From Bacteroidota bacterium (lineage in GTDB: Bacteria; Bacteroidota; Bacteroidia; Cytophagales; Microscillaceae), in the NCBI GenBank assembly GCA_004292795.1, contig RDXI01000014.1, positions 1 through 38,076 on the forward strand: 38,076 nucleotides of DNA, in the 5' to 3' direction. Under the pieces are notes generated by a model, which saw only the letters and a program-made list of their open reading frames with translations, did not search any database and had not been told where the DNA came from. Positions 24,601 through 32,217 of the stretch are shown here, piece by piece. The stretch's first letter is position 1. Each line of letters begins with the position of its first letter. A program made the translations under genes and the position numbers.

Positions 24601-27021
24601 ATGCACTGGAAAGAGCCTCTGCGCGACACACGCAAACGCTACTTTGATGCTATCCAAATAGGTATGGAAACAGGCGAGATTGAATTTGCGTGCTACAACA
24701 TAGCCGAGTCAAGCTTGTATCAATTCCTGATGGGCTTGCCTTTGGAAGCCTTAGCTACTAAATACGCGAAGGAAAGAAGCCTTATCCAACAACACAAGCA
24801 AGAATTTCACGAAAACTACATAGCTTCATTCCAGCAACTTATTGCAGAACTTTTGTCAGATAAACCTACCAAACCTACACAATTAGTAGGCGAGTTTTTT
24901 GATGAAGACTGCTCCTTGCCTATTTTTGAGCATGAAGGACAGCTTACGCTTAGCTTTGTGGCATACCAAGCGAAGTATTTGCTTGCCTTCCTTTTCAAAG
25001 ACTACCGCAGGGCGTACAAATATGCACAAGAGGCAGACAAACATTTTGATGGCGTTACGGGTATGGCGTTTGTGCCGTTCCATGCGTGTATTTCTTCGCT
25101 CATTATGGTAGGCATTTTTCCTGAAATCACTACAGAAGAAAAGCCTAAAATCTTAGATAAAATCACTGACAACCTGCATAAACTCAAAGGTTGGGGCAAA
25201 GCAAACCCCGCCAACTATCAACACCTTGCCGACCTTGTGCAAGCCGAGCTATATCGCTTGTCGGGTATGGGTTCGAAGGCAATGGATCATTATGATTTGG
25301 CAATAGATAATGCTCGCCTCGAAAGGTTTTTGTGGGTGGAGGCTATCGCCAATGAACTCGCGGCAGAGTTTTATTTCGCACAAGGCAAGGAAAAAATAGG
25401 CAAGGCTTATCTACAAGACGCTTCGCACCGCTACCAACTTTGGGGCGCGGAGCGCAAATTGATAGACCTCGAACAACGCTACGATAAATTTGTAAAAAAC
25501 CGCTCCAATGCGAGCAATCCGCTTACCTCTACCACGCAAACCATCATAGGCGGAGGCGCGACCTCTACAGGTAGCAACAACAATCTGGACATGAACAGCA
25601 TCATCAAGGCTTCGCAAACGCTTTCTGGCGAGGTAAAACTTGAAAGTCTGTTGCAGAAGATGATGCACATTGTGATAGAAAATGCAGGCGCAGAACGCGG
25701 TTTGTTTGTCTTGCCTGATGATGATGGTATGTGGGTAATACAAGCAGAATGTACGGCAGGGAGCGAGTTTGTGGAATGTTTGAAAGCCATTCCTATCGAA
25801 AAAGCTAACGGTGTGAGTGATATTCCGAAGCTATCAAGCGAAGCGATTTATTATGCAGTGCGCACCCGCGAAACGTTGGTGTTGAATGATGCCTCGAATG
25901 AAAGAAGCATCATAGGTCCCACGTATATACAAAAAGTAGAGCCTAAGTCTATTTTGTGTATGCCTTTGTTGTATCAGGGCAAAATTTCGGGTATCTTATA
26001 CTTGGAAAATAACCTCACTACAGACGCTTTCACGCCAGACCGCCTCGAAGTATTGGAGATTTTGACTTCGCAAATTACGATTTCTATTGAAAATGCCTTG
26101 CTATACGAAAATCTCGAAGGCAAGGTAGCAGAGCGCACTGCCGAAGTGTTCGCATCTAAGGCTATCATCGAGAAGAAGAACGAGGACATCACGTCCAGCA
26201 TCAACTACGCCAAGCGTATCCAAGATGCCAGCCTTCCACGCATGGAAAAAATCAAGAAAATGCTTCCGCAAAGTTTCTTGTTATTCAAACCACGCGAAAT
26301 AGTGTCAGGTGATTTTTATTGGTGTACGCAAACCGAACCCAAGCCTATTTATGACGAGGTTACGGAGTACGAACAACAACGCCAAACCGTTATAGGTTTC
26401 GAGCCTGCCAAAGTCTTGATAACAGCCTCCGACTGCACAGGACATGGCGTGCCGGGCGCGTTTATGTCATTGATAGGCAATAATTTATTGAATGAAATTG
26501 TGATTTCAAAGGGCATTACCTCGCCTGAAATTATCCTTCAAGAACTGCACAAGGGCGTAAGAAACGCGCTCCAACAAGCCGAAACGGACAACAAAGATGG
26601 CATGGACATGGCGTTGTGTGTGGTTGATGAGCAACATAAAATAGTGGAATATGCAGGGGCGAAAAACCCGCTTATCTATGTTCAGAATGGGCAATTATTC
26701 GAGATAAAAGCAGACAAAATGCCTATTGGCGGTTCGCAAAAAGAAAAAGAGCGCACTTTCACGAAGCACGTTATCCCTGTCAATTCGCCTACTACGTTCT
26801 ATGTGTTTACTGATGGTTTCCAAGACCAATTCGGCGGACCTGATGGGCGCAAATTTATGATAAAATACATGAAAGAATTGTTTTTGGAAATCCACAACAA
26901 ACCTATGGAAGAACAGCGCAGTGTGCTAAAACACGCTATAGAAGAATGGATGACCTATCACCCTCACGAACCACAACGCCAAATAGATGATATTTTGGTA
27001 ATGGGTTTTCGAGTGGGGTAA
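21700..27021 (+). CDS. Ser/Thr kinase - AAA ATPase - GAF - SpoIIE/PP2C phosphatase, giant signalling protein
   Basis: 1773 residues with no signal peptide, likely cytoplasmic. Residues 1-270 are a Ser/Thr kinase: Lys36 in VVIKV, HKDLNLRN (126-133; HRD is HKD), DFG (147-149), then GTLAYLSPEQTGRMNR and HRSDLYSLGV. There is no clear Gly-rich loop. Residues ~295-560 are a large AAA/STAND-type ATPase with Walker A GYSGVGKS (328-335) and Walker B FIDDWQWAD (456-464). About 560-1280 is helical, TPR-like. GAF lies at ~1310-1470 (SLLQKMMHIVIENAGAERG) and a short coiled coil at ~1475-1520. The C-terminal SpoIIE/PP2C domain has SGDFYW (Asp1538), SDCTGHGVPGAFMS (Asp1578), DGMDMALCVVD and FTDGFQDQFGG (Asp1705), so the metal ligands are present. 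Kinase and phosphatase in one chain suggest a switch protein, perhaps acting with the SiaB-like kinase nearby. Confidence 0.92.
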   Translation: MTTTIEKEKLDVLFEGLNSTIYLQEDSKFGVPVVIKVSKNEHPSPEQVEIFFNEYEISQSLAIQGVRKVFEKISYEGYPALVFEYVHGVTLLEAFKERGRGIKNFLELAIEVADILSDIHQCGVIHKDLNLRNILVEQPTNKVKIIDFGIATRFSLKAHDMGNPEKLEGTLAYLSPEQTGRMNRVVDHRSDLYSLGVIFYELLAGKLPFESQDPMELVHAHLAQKPVPLTELDFRISPVLSDIVLKLLRKNAEDRYQSATGLRIDLEECLRQWNEEQRILEFPLATRDFSGKLQIPQKLYGREEETNNLLRAFDRICQGPTELWFVSGYSGVGKSALIHELHKPITEKRGYYVEGKFDQFQKSVPYYAWIQAFKSWVNQVLSESTDRLRFWRNKILKAVGSNGKVLTDVIPALEHIIGEQPVLPELGATEAQNRFNYVFQSFVNIISKKDHPLLIFIDDWQWADSASLELLKIILENYEQDYLLILGAYRSNEVTDTHPLSLALEEMERQNIQINDVKLKNLSNEDVLELLKDTLHPTTQTIQELSNLVFTKTQGNPFFVNQILKSFYEDDLLTFDWDSTSWQWDMEKLLTTSITDNVVELMTSKVQKLPIGTQEVLKLASCIGSRFNVSVLSPLYEELYQEMPRSALNSLEPALLEGMLIPLREDYQFAHDRIQQAVYAMLTEPERKGVHLQIGKVLVNRVPKALHEEYLFDIVHHWNEGIDFIHDLTDKQFLARLNVEAGKKARLSSAYAPAFTYLRTAIKLLPLDIWDTDYDFALEVYCEMLQVAFLYGELDMAQYYINIVIEKGRNILDKMPAYETVMQYHIAQGDNQAAIEAGLEVVTALKITLTRFPLPDIPVEDLYNLPDIEDEKRKAGMEILDSVITPAWASNPELFQKITYTMVNISVAYGNSPSACVGYAFYGGLLCGKLGNIELGYKFGKLAVALLDKYDARFFKSKVENLYLSTVMHWKEPLRDTRKRYFDAIQIGMETGEIEFACYNIAESSLYQFLMGLPLEALATKYAKERSLIQQHKQEFHENYIASFQQLIAELLSDKPTKPTQLVGEFFDEDCSLPIFEHEGQLTLSFVAYQAKYLLAFLFKDYRRAYKYAQEADKHFDGVTGMAFVPFHACISSLIMVGIFPEITTEEKPKILDKITDNLHKLKGWGKANPANYQHLADLVQAELYRLSGMGSKAMDHYDLAIDNARLERFLWVEAIANELAAEFYFAQGKEKIGKAYLQDASHRYQLWGAERKLIDLEQRYDKFVKNRSNASNPLTSTTQTIIGGGATSTGSNNNLDMNSIIKASQTLSGEVKLESLLQKMMHIVIENAGAERGLFVLPDDDGMWVIQAECTAGSEFVECLKAIPIEKANGVSDIPKLSSEAIYYAVRTRETLVLNDASNERSIIGPTYIQKVEPKSILCMPLLYQGKISGILYLENNLTTDAFTPDRLEVLEILTSQITISIENALLYENLEGKVAERTAEVFASKAIIEKKNEDITSSINYAKRIQDASLPRMEKIKKMLPQSFLLFKPREIVSGDFYWCTQTEPKPIYDEVTEYEQQRQTVIGFEPAKVLITASDCTGHGVPGAFMSLIGNNLLNEIVISKGITSPEIILQELHKGVRNALQQAETDNKDGMDMALCVVDEQHKIVEYAGAKNPLIYVQNGQLFEIKADKMPIGGSQKEKERTFTKHVIPVNSPTTFYVFTDGFQDQFGGPDGRKFMIKYMKELFLEIHNKPMEEQRSVLKHAIEEWMTYHPHEPQRQIDDILVMGFRVG

Positions 27022-27027
27022 GTACGG

Positions 27028-27060
27028 AAAAAGCAAGTTCATGTGGGCTTGCTTTTTTTT
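27028..27060. terminator. Bidirectional terminator after the kinase-phosphatase gene
   Basis: AAAAAGCAAG (27028-27037) pairs with CTTGCTTTTT (27048-27057), followed by more Ts. It lies between convergent genes. Confidence 0.88.
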
Positions 27061-27085
27061 ATTACCACAGAGGGCATATCAAACC

Positions 27086-27622
27086 TTAATCATCTTTCCC
27101 ACCTGCCGCGTCTTCTTTTTTCTCTGTTGGCTCCCAAAGCAAAAAAGCGTCTTCGTCATCATACACACCGAAGTTATGTTTGGCGAAAAAAGGCGCGGTT
27201 TCGTTGTCTATTTGGGCATTGTAGCGTTCAATGATGGCTTGCATATCTGCCCGCCACTTGCCTTTTTTGGCATTGCGCTCTTCGGCAAACGTAGCCAACA
27301 AGGACACATATTTTTCTTGAATAGGCAAGAGCGCGTTTTTTATCTCTTGTATCTTGCGCAAAAGTTTGTCCCTGTCTGTAGGCAAGGTTGGTTTTTGTTG
27401 CCATTGACTCAAGGCTTTTTGTGCCTCTGTGTAGGCAAGGCGCAAGTCGGTTAATTGCTTGCGTTCCTTCTCCGATATTTGTTTGTATAGGCGTTGATGT
27501 TGCGCTTGCCAAACGGGGTGAATGTGTTGGCGTTCATATTCCAACAAGGCTTTTTGGAGCATTGCCCAATCGGGAGGCAAGCAAAAACTAACTACAGACC
27601 ACAAAAACAGGCAAGGCATCAT
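27086..27622 (-). CDS. Exported helical protein of unknown function
   Basis: 178 residues. The N-terminus MMPCLFLWSVVSFCLPPDWA is a probable signal sequence with an early Cys, though no standard lipobox. The rest is charged and helical: HPVWQAQHQRLYKQISEKER, LRLAYTEAQKALSQWQQKP, then DKLLRKIQEIKNALLPIQEK with RADMQAIIERYNAQ. The spacing of charged and aliphatic residues recalls Spy/LTxxQ-type periplasmic helical proteins, but no motif confirms it. The C-terminal tail is acidic (EPTEKKEDAAGGKDD). The gene has a consensus promoter 25 bases upstream and terminators on both sides, so it is monocistronic. Confidence 0.7.
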   Translation of the reverse strand: MMPCLFLWSVVSFCLPPDWAMLQKALLEYERQHIHPVWQAQHQRLYKQISEKERKQLTDLRLAYTEAQKALSQWQQKPTLPTDRDKLLRKIQEIKNALLPIQEKYVSLLATFAEERNAKKGKWRADMQAIIERYNAQIDNETAPFFAKHNFGVYDDEDAFLLWEPTEKKEDAAGGKDD

Positions 27623-27646
27623 AACGCAAGGGTAGAAAAGGAGCTA

Positions 27647-27654
27647 CAAAGATA
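27647..27654 (-). promoter_or_regulatory. -7 promoter element of the helical exported protein
   Basis: TATCTTTG on the minus strand, 24 bases before the ATG at 27622, directly after the nuoM terminator. Confidence 0.6.
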
Positions 27655-27658
27655 CAAA

Positions 27659-27697
27659 AAGTTCCATTCTGTTCGAGAATGGAACTTTGTTTTTTTT
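27659..27697. terminator. Terminator of nuoM
   Basis: AAGTTCCATTCT (27659-27670) pairs with AGAATGGAACTT (27676-27687), with T tracts on both sides. It serves nuoM when read leftwards. Confidence 0.88.
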
Positions 27698-27706
27698 AAT
27701 TGGTAG

Positions 27707-27763
27707 GCATTTGATTTATCAAATGCTGTTTTAAACCTATGGTATATTTGATTTATCAAATGC
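27707..27763. repeat. Two direct copies of a 20-base palindrome abutting the nuoM stop
   Basis: GCATTTGAT-TT-ATCAAATGC (27707-27726) is a perfect inverted repeat with a 2-base centre. ATTTGATTTATCAAATGC recurs at 27746-27763, ending at the base before the nuoM stop codon. It looks like paired binding sites or a two-step RNA processing/3'-end structure. Confidence 0.75.
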
Positions 27764-29212
27764 TTATCCTAAAATTTTCAATAAATCCATAACCGCAGGG
27801 GCAGACAGATTGAGAAAAAGATTGGGGAACAAGCCCATCACAAAAACCATAACTGTAAGCGGAAACAAGACCAAACTCTCGCCTACCGTAACGTCTTGCA
27901 CATGTTGGGTATAAGCTGTTTTTTCGCCAAACATCACACGCTGATACATACGCAACATATACACCGCGCCAAAAATGATAGTCAAACCTGCAATAGCTCC
28001 CAAATAAACGTCCTTCGCAAACACAGCACGCAAGAGCAAAAACTCGCCTACAAAGCCATTGGTAAGGGGCAATGCCACACTGCCCAACATCAAAATAGTG
28101 AAGTAAATTGTAAGCGCGGGAGCAGATTGTGTAATGCCTCCCAAGTTCTCTATCTCGCGGGTATTGGTGCGATTTTGAATAATATCAATCACATAAAACA
28201 AGCCTACAACGTTGATGCCATGCGCCAACATTTGAATCATAGTGCCTTGTAAGCCAAACTCGCTCATACAAAACACACCCGCCGCCATCAAACCCACGTG
28301 AGAGAAAGATGAATAGGCAATCAAACGCTTGATGTCTTTTTGTTGAATGGCAATAATTGCTCCATAGACAATGCCCACCACTGCCAAAATAATAACCCAT
28401 ATTTGTGCATCACGAACCGCTAAGGGCGTAATGGGCAACAACCAACGAAACAAGCTATACACGCCCATCTTGAGCATAATGCCCGAAAGAAGCATGGTAG
28501 CAGGCGTAGGTGACTCTGTATAAGTGTCAGGTTGCCAAGTGTGGAAAGGGAAAATTGGCATTTTGATAGCAAACGCAATGAATAAGCCCCAGAAAAGCAC
28601 CATTTGCGTAGTAGCATCAAGTTTCAACAAACGGAACGCATCATAGTCTGACGAACCGCTTTGCATATACAACACCACCAACGCAATCAACATAAACAAG
28701 CTACCAAAAACGGTGTAAATGAAGAACTTGAACGTGATTTTGATGCGGTTCTCGCCTCCCCAAATAGCCGAAAGGAAATAGATAGGAATAAGCGCGGCTT
28801 CCCAAAACAAGTAGTACAAAAACGCATCTCGTGCCACGAAAACGCCTATCAAAGCACTTTCCATCAACAAAACTAAGCCAAAAAATGCGTGTGGATAGCT
28901 CTGTTCGCGCACTGTGAGGATAATCAAAGGGCAAAGCAACGTAGTCAGCAACACGAGTGGCATACTGATTCCATCAATACCAATGTGAAAATTGATATTG
29001 GCGGACATTATCCAAATCATGTTGAACTCAAACTGCAAACCGCCCGCAGGATTGAATTGCGTAAGCAAATAAACGGTGTGCGAGAACGTGAAAAGGGCTA
29101 TAGCAAAGCTAATCCACTTCAACGTTTCGGTTTTTGTAGTGCGTAGCAAGAATAGTATAAGACTGCCCACCAACGGAGGCACAATGAGTCCAAGTGTTTG
29201 AAATTGATCCAT
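27764..29212 (-). CDS. nuoM: NADH-quinone oxidoreductase subunit M
   Basis: 482 residues with about 14 hydrophobic segments. It is the antiporter-like proton-pumping subunit NuoM of complex I. The family signature is plain: INFHIGIDGISMPLVLLTTL, FYLFWEAALIPIYFL (here YYLFWEAALIPIYFL with the essential Glu), IYTVFGSLFMLIALV, FPFHTWQPDTYTESPTPATM with the conserved Lys upstream (FAIKMPIFPF), and LIAYSSFSHVGLMAAGVF. No nuoL, nuoN or other complex I gene adjoins it: it ends in its own terminator and the upstream gene is divergent. No AGGCAAG heptamer occurs, only a few AGGCGAG variants. I see no confident promoter. Confidence 0.97.
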   Translation of the reverse strand: MDQFQTLGLIVPPLVGSLILFLLRTTKTETLKWISFAIALFTFSHTVYLLTQFNPAGGLQFEFNMIWIMSANINFHIGIDGISMPLVLLTTLLCPLIILTVREQSYPHAFFGLVLLMESALIGVFVARDAFLYYLFWEAALIPIYFLSAIWGGENRIKITFKFFIYTVFGSLFMLIALVVLYMQSGSSDYDAFRLLKLDATTQMVLFWGLFIAFAIKMPIFPFHTWQPDTYTESPTPATMLLSGIMLKMGVYSLFRWLLPITPLAVRDAQIWVIILAVVGIVYGAIIAIQQKDIKRLIAYSSFSHVGLMAAGVFCMSEFGLQGTMIQMLAHGINVVGLFYVIDIIQNRTNTREIENLGGITQSAPALTIYFTILMLGSVALPLTNGFVGEFLLLRAVFAKDVYLGAIAGLTIIFGAVYMLRMYQRVMFGEKTAYTQHVQDVTVGESLVLFPLTVMVFVMGLFPNLFLNLSAPAVMDLLKILG

Positions 29213-29287
29213 GTTGTTTGAATATAGTCTAAACTCTATCAGGGGGCTAAGTTAATATGTTTTTTTTGATTTGTGCAAAGTTTGAGA

Positions 29288-29311
29288 GTTGAAGGTTGAA
29301 AGTTGAAAGTT
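29288..29311. repeat. Heptamer tandem repeat (GTTGAAA)
   Basis: GTTGAAG, GTTGAAA, GTTGAAA and GTT in tandem, 3.4 copies, in the gap 29213-29455 between nuoM and the DUF4159 gene. The rest of that gap is AT-rich and holds the motif pair at 29388-29429. Confidence 0.6.
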
Positions 29312-29387
29312 ATTTTTTTGTGTATAACATTGATTTTCAGTATTTTATATTTTTTTGATGGGCAGAAAAATTTTGTAAAGTTGTGCA

Positions 29388-29429
29388 GTAGGCAAGCCTT
29401 TGTTTGCGAATAAAGCGAAACTTGCCTAC
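29388..29429. repeat. Motif pair overlapping a promoter
   Basis: GTAGGCAAG (29388-29396) and CTTGCCTAC (29421-29429) face each other across 24 bases. The last bases of the right copy are the first bases of the -7 element TACATTTG of the DUF4159 gene. Confidence 0.65.
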
Positions 29430-29434
29430 ATTTG
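29427..29434 (+). promoter_or_regulatory. -7 promoter element of the DUF4159 gene
   Basis: TACATTTG, 21 bases before the ATG at 29456. Confidence 0.5.
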
Positions 29435-29455
29435 CTATTATTTCTCAAGAAACGT

Positions 29456-30115
29456 ATGCTATACAGATTTTTGCTTGTTTTGTTCTGTTTGCTCGCCTTG
29501 CCTGCTTGGGCGCAAAAGCCCACTGTGCGCATAGGCAAGCTAAAGTATAATGGTGGCGGTGATTGGTACTGCAATAAGACCTCGCTACCCAACCTCATCA
29601 ATTTTTGTAACCGCAACCTGAACACGAACCTCGCGCCAGAGGAGGACGTGGTGGAAGCAGGAAGCAAGGACATTTTTACGTATTCGTTCATTCACATGAC
29701 AGGGCATGGCAATGTGGTTTTTAGCGAAGCCGAAGCCCAAAACTTACGCCTGTATATGCTCGCAGGAGGTTTTCTGCACATAGACGATAACTATGGCTTG
29801 GACAAGTACATTCGCCCCGAAATGAAAAAAGTCTTTCCTGAATTGGAGTTTGTCGAATTGCCTTTCTCGCACCCTGTGTATCATCAAAAATACGACTTTC
29901 CGAATGGCTTGCCTAAAATCCACGAACATGATGGCAAACCTGCGCAAGGCTTTGGTTTGATTTACGAAGGGCGTTTGGTGTGTTTCTATTCGTATGAAAC
30001 GGACTTAGGCAATGGCTGGGAAGACCAATCTATCCACAATGACCCCGAAGAACGCCGTCAAGCCGCCTTCCGAATGGGCGCGAACTTGCTGACTTTTGCC
30101 TTCACGAATTATTAA
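29456..30115 (+). CDS. DUF4159-domain exported protein
   Basis: 219 residues with signal peptide MLYRFLLVLFCLLALPAWAQ. The mature protein fits DUF4159: VRIGKLKYNGGGDWYCNKTS at its start, FIHMTGHGNVVFSE, LRLYMLAGGFLHIDDNYGLD in the core, and ERRQAAFRMGANLLTFAFTN at the end. The domain has a Rossmann-like, glutamine-amidotransferase-like fold and is often found in gene clusters with MoxR and DUF58 proteins, but none is present here. The function is unknown. The start was chosen at the ATG that begins the signal peptide, 21 bases after the promoter element, and not the upstream in-frame codon. Confidence 0.87.
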   Translation: MLYRFLLVLFCLLALPAWAQKPTVRIGKLKYNGGGDWYCNKTSLPNLINFCNRNLNTNLAPEEDVVEAGSKDIFTYSFIHMTGHGNVVFSEAEAQNLRLYMLAGGFLHIDDNYGLDKYIRPEMKKVFPELEFVELPFSHPVYHQKYDFPNGLPKIHEHDGKPAQGFGLIYEGRLVCFYSYETDLGNGWEDQSIHNDPEERRQAAFRMGANLLTFAFTNY

Positions 30116-30142
30116 GGTTCAAAAACAAAAAACAAAACTTGT

Positions 30143-30355
30143 ATGCTTTATACTACTCACATTACTCGAAATCCTGACATCATGGGCGGAAAGCCTATCA
30201 TCAAAGGAACGCGCATTACTGTAGAGCTTTTGCTACGCAAAATGGCAGAAGGGGCTACTTTACAAGATTTGTTGAGAGGTTACCCACACCTAAGTATAGA
30301 ACAGTTGTACGCTGTGTTGGAATATGCGGCTGTTGTGGTAGATAAGGCAGAATAA
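30143..30355 (+). CDS. DUF433 antitoxin-like protein (orphan)
   Basis: 70 residues matching DUF433: IMGGKPIIKGTRITVELLLR, then MAEGATLQDLLRGYPHLSIE and QLYAVLEYAAVVVD. This is a small winged-helix/HTH-type antitoxin. The usual partner is a DUF5615 PIN-like toxin encoded immediately downstream, but here the next gene is an unrelated peptidase on the opposite strand 11 bases away. It follows the DUF4159 gene by 27 bases and may be co-transcribed with it. It could be a solitary antitoxin, a remnant, or a repressor reused for another task. Confidence 0.88.
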   Translation: MLYTTHITRNPDIMGGKPIIKGTRITVELLLRKMAEGATLQDLLRGYPHLSIEQLYAVLEYAAVVVDKAE

Positions 30356-30366
30356 TCGAAAGCTCA

Positions 30367-32148
30367 TCACTCCAAAGGCAAGCGCACCTCTTTCTCCAAA
30401 CGAAAAACAGGGTAGCGCAAATGCGTTTTTTCGTAATAGGGCGAGTTTTTGTAAATGAAGTCCAGTTGTTTGTTGGCACTTTTGGCAAATTCTGCGTCCT
30501 CTTGGCGTTTGGCTTCGAAGCGTTGGCGAAGGTCAGGATTGTCTGCTAATAATTTCTCGGCTATCTCCTCGAACACATAATCCGAAAAATACTCCTTCTG
30601 TTGCAAGATGCTGTCAAAGAAATTCCACGCAAAAAACGAGTCCACGCCTTGCGGTTCGAGGGTTTCTACTATGTAGCGGTTGCTTGCCTGCCCCACGAAG
30701 ACCGCGTAGTCACCTTGTAGGAAAGACACGGTTTGCGTTTCCTTCCTTGCCTGCACTTGGCTATGCAAATAATGTCCCTCGAAGGGGCGCGGAGCTGTTT
30801 CGTAGCTATCTATATAATACGCCTCCACTTCCACCCGCACATCTTGCGTCAAGCGTTGTAGCTTTACGCCATTGCGTTGTAGGCGCGTAATGACTTCCTG
30901 CCAGCCTTGCGGTATGATGTAGGCAAGCGGTTTTTGCACCACCACATCAGGCGCGAAGGCATCGAAATATTGTATGGGGCGTTCTATGGGTTTGCTCCTA
31001 TCATAGAAGGTTCGCTCAAGCCCCGTAACGTTGCTCTTGAGTTTGATAGGTTCATAGCCCAAGAAATTGATAGTTCTAAAACGCTTCTTGTCTGCCTTCC
31101 AACTCAAGGCAAAGGTATCTTCTGTTTTGGTATTGTCTTTTTGGGCTTGAACGGTGGCGCGAATTTTTTCGCCATTTTCGTGGGCGTGTAAAATTACAGA
31201 TTGCATAAATTTATACGTCCCTTCTACGCGCTGTTTGAAGGGTTTGAGCATGTGGCTTTCTACAATAAAACTCAACGTGCCAAACAACGAAGTATAGCCC
31301 GAAGAGTAACGAGGCGAGTCTAAAAAACCGCCAAAACCTTTGTCTGGCGTGTCGCTGAAAGCGGTAACATACGGCGAGATAGGCACTTGCAAGGCTTGCA
31401 TACGCTTCTCAAGGTCGGGTATGAGCGTTTGGCGCATATACTCGCCTGCCTTGCCTCCGAGTTTTTCGGGCTGTGTGGCAAGATATGTGATGACGTATTG
31501 ATAATCTGCCCCGTTGGTCGTGTGGTTTTCGAGGTACAGGTGAGGCTTGCAGAGATGAAACAACTCGGCAAAAGTACGGGCATTTTCTGTATCTTGTTTG
31601 ATAAAATCGCGGTTCAGGTCATAGTTTTGTGCATTGCCCCTGAAGCCGTAGGCTTTCGGTCCCACTTGGTTTACGCGACTTGTGCTATTGCGGTTTAGCA
31701 CGCCCCCCACATTGTAGAAGGGTATCATCACCAGCACTATGTCTTGCATAGCTTTGACCAAAGGAGGGCGCGGTTCTTGTCTTGTTTGGCGAGCTATATC
31801 ACGAAAAAGCATCAACGAAGCATCAACGCCATCAGGCTCGCCTGCGTGTATGTTGTTGTTGATGAGCAGGATAGTTTTTCCTTTTTTGTGCAGGGAGGCA
31901 AGGTCGAAGTCGCCATCAAGCGACAAAATTGCATAATGTAAAGGCTTGCCTACATCAGTCTTGCCTACAGTCTGCAAAGTAATGCACGCAAACTGCTTAT
32001 CGAGCATCTCCAAAAACTCGATGCCTTGTTGGTAGGTTACGGTTTCTGTGCCATTCGTTTTCTCGAAGTGCGTAGTAAGGTCGTTTTGAGCATACAACAA
32101 CGGCACGCTCCAAAAACATAGCAGTAGGTAGGCAAGGCTTTTTTTCAT
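30367..32148 (-). CDS. M14-family zinc carboxypeptidase, secreted
   Basis: 593 residues. Signal peptide MKKSLAYLLLCFWSVPLLYA. The M14 zinc site is visible: INNNIHAGEPDGVDASL supplies the HxxE pair (His and Glu of HAGE), YLENHTTNGADYQYV the third ligand His, and SFIVESHMLKPF the catalytic Glu, with YDLNRDFIK providing substrate-binding residues. The C-terminal ~250 residues are a beta-rich accessory part. The frame is open a further 62 codons upstream, but that extension is a translation of the 21-base tandem repeats and an AT-rich leader, and the promoter element (32202-32209) lies inside it, so I start at the ATG that begins the signal peptide. Confidence 0.87.
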   Translation of the reverse strand: MKKSLAYLLLCFWSVPLLYAQNDLTTHFEKTNGTETVTYQQGIEFLEMLDKQFACITLQTVGKTDVGKPLHYAILSLDGDFDLASLHKKGKTILLINNNIHAGEPDGVDASLMLFRDIARQTRQEPRPPLVKAMQDIVLVMIPFYNVGGVLNRNSTSRVNQVGPKAYGFRGNAQNYDLNRDFIKQDTENARTFAELFHLCKPHLYLENHTTNGADYQYVITYLATQPEKLGGKAGEYMRQTLIPDLEKRMQALQVPISPYVTAFSDTPDKGFGGFLDSPRYSSGYTSLFGTLSFIVESHMLKPFKQRVEGTYKFMQSVILHAHENGEKIRATVQAQKDNTKTEDTFALSWKADKKRFRTINFLGYEPIKLKSNVTGLERTFYDRSKPIERPIQYFDAFAPDVVVQKPLAYIIPQGWQEVITRLQRNGVKLQRLTQDVRVEVEAYYIDSYETAPRPFEGHYLHSQVQARKETQTVSFLQGDYAVFVGQASNRYIVETLEPQGVDSFFAWNFFDSILQQKEYFSDYVFEEIAEKLLADNPDLRQRFEAKRQEDAEFAKSANKQLDFIYKNSPYYEKTHLRYPVFRLEKEVRLPLE

Positions 32149-32201
32149 ATATTTAGTTACAATTAAATTTAAAAGAAAGAAGAGAATAAAAAAGTTAATA
32201 T

Positions 32202-32209
32202 CAAAAGTA
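32202..32209 (-). promoter_or_regulatory. -7 promoter element of the M14 peptidase gene
   Basis: TACTTTTG on the minus strand, 53 bases before the ATG. The 21-base repeats begin 8 bases upstream of it. Confidence 0.45.
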
Positions 32210-32217
32210 ATTTTTAT

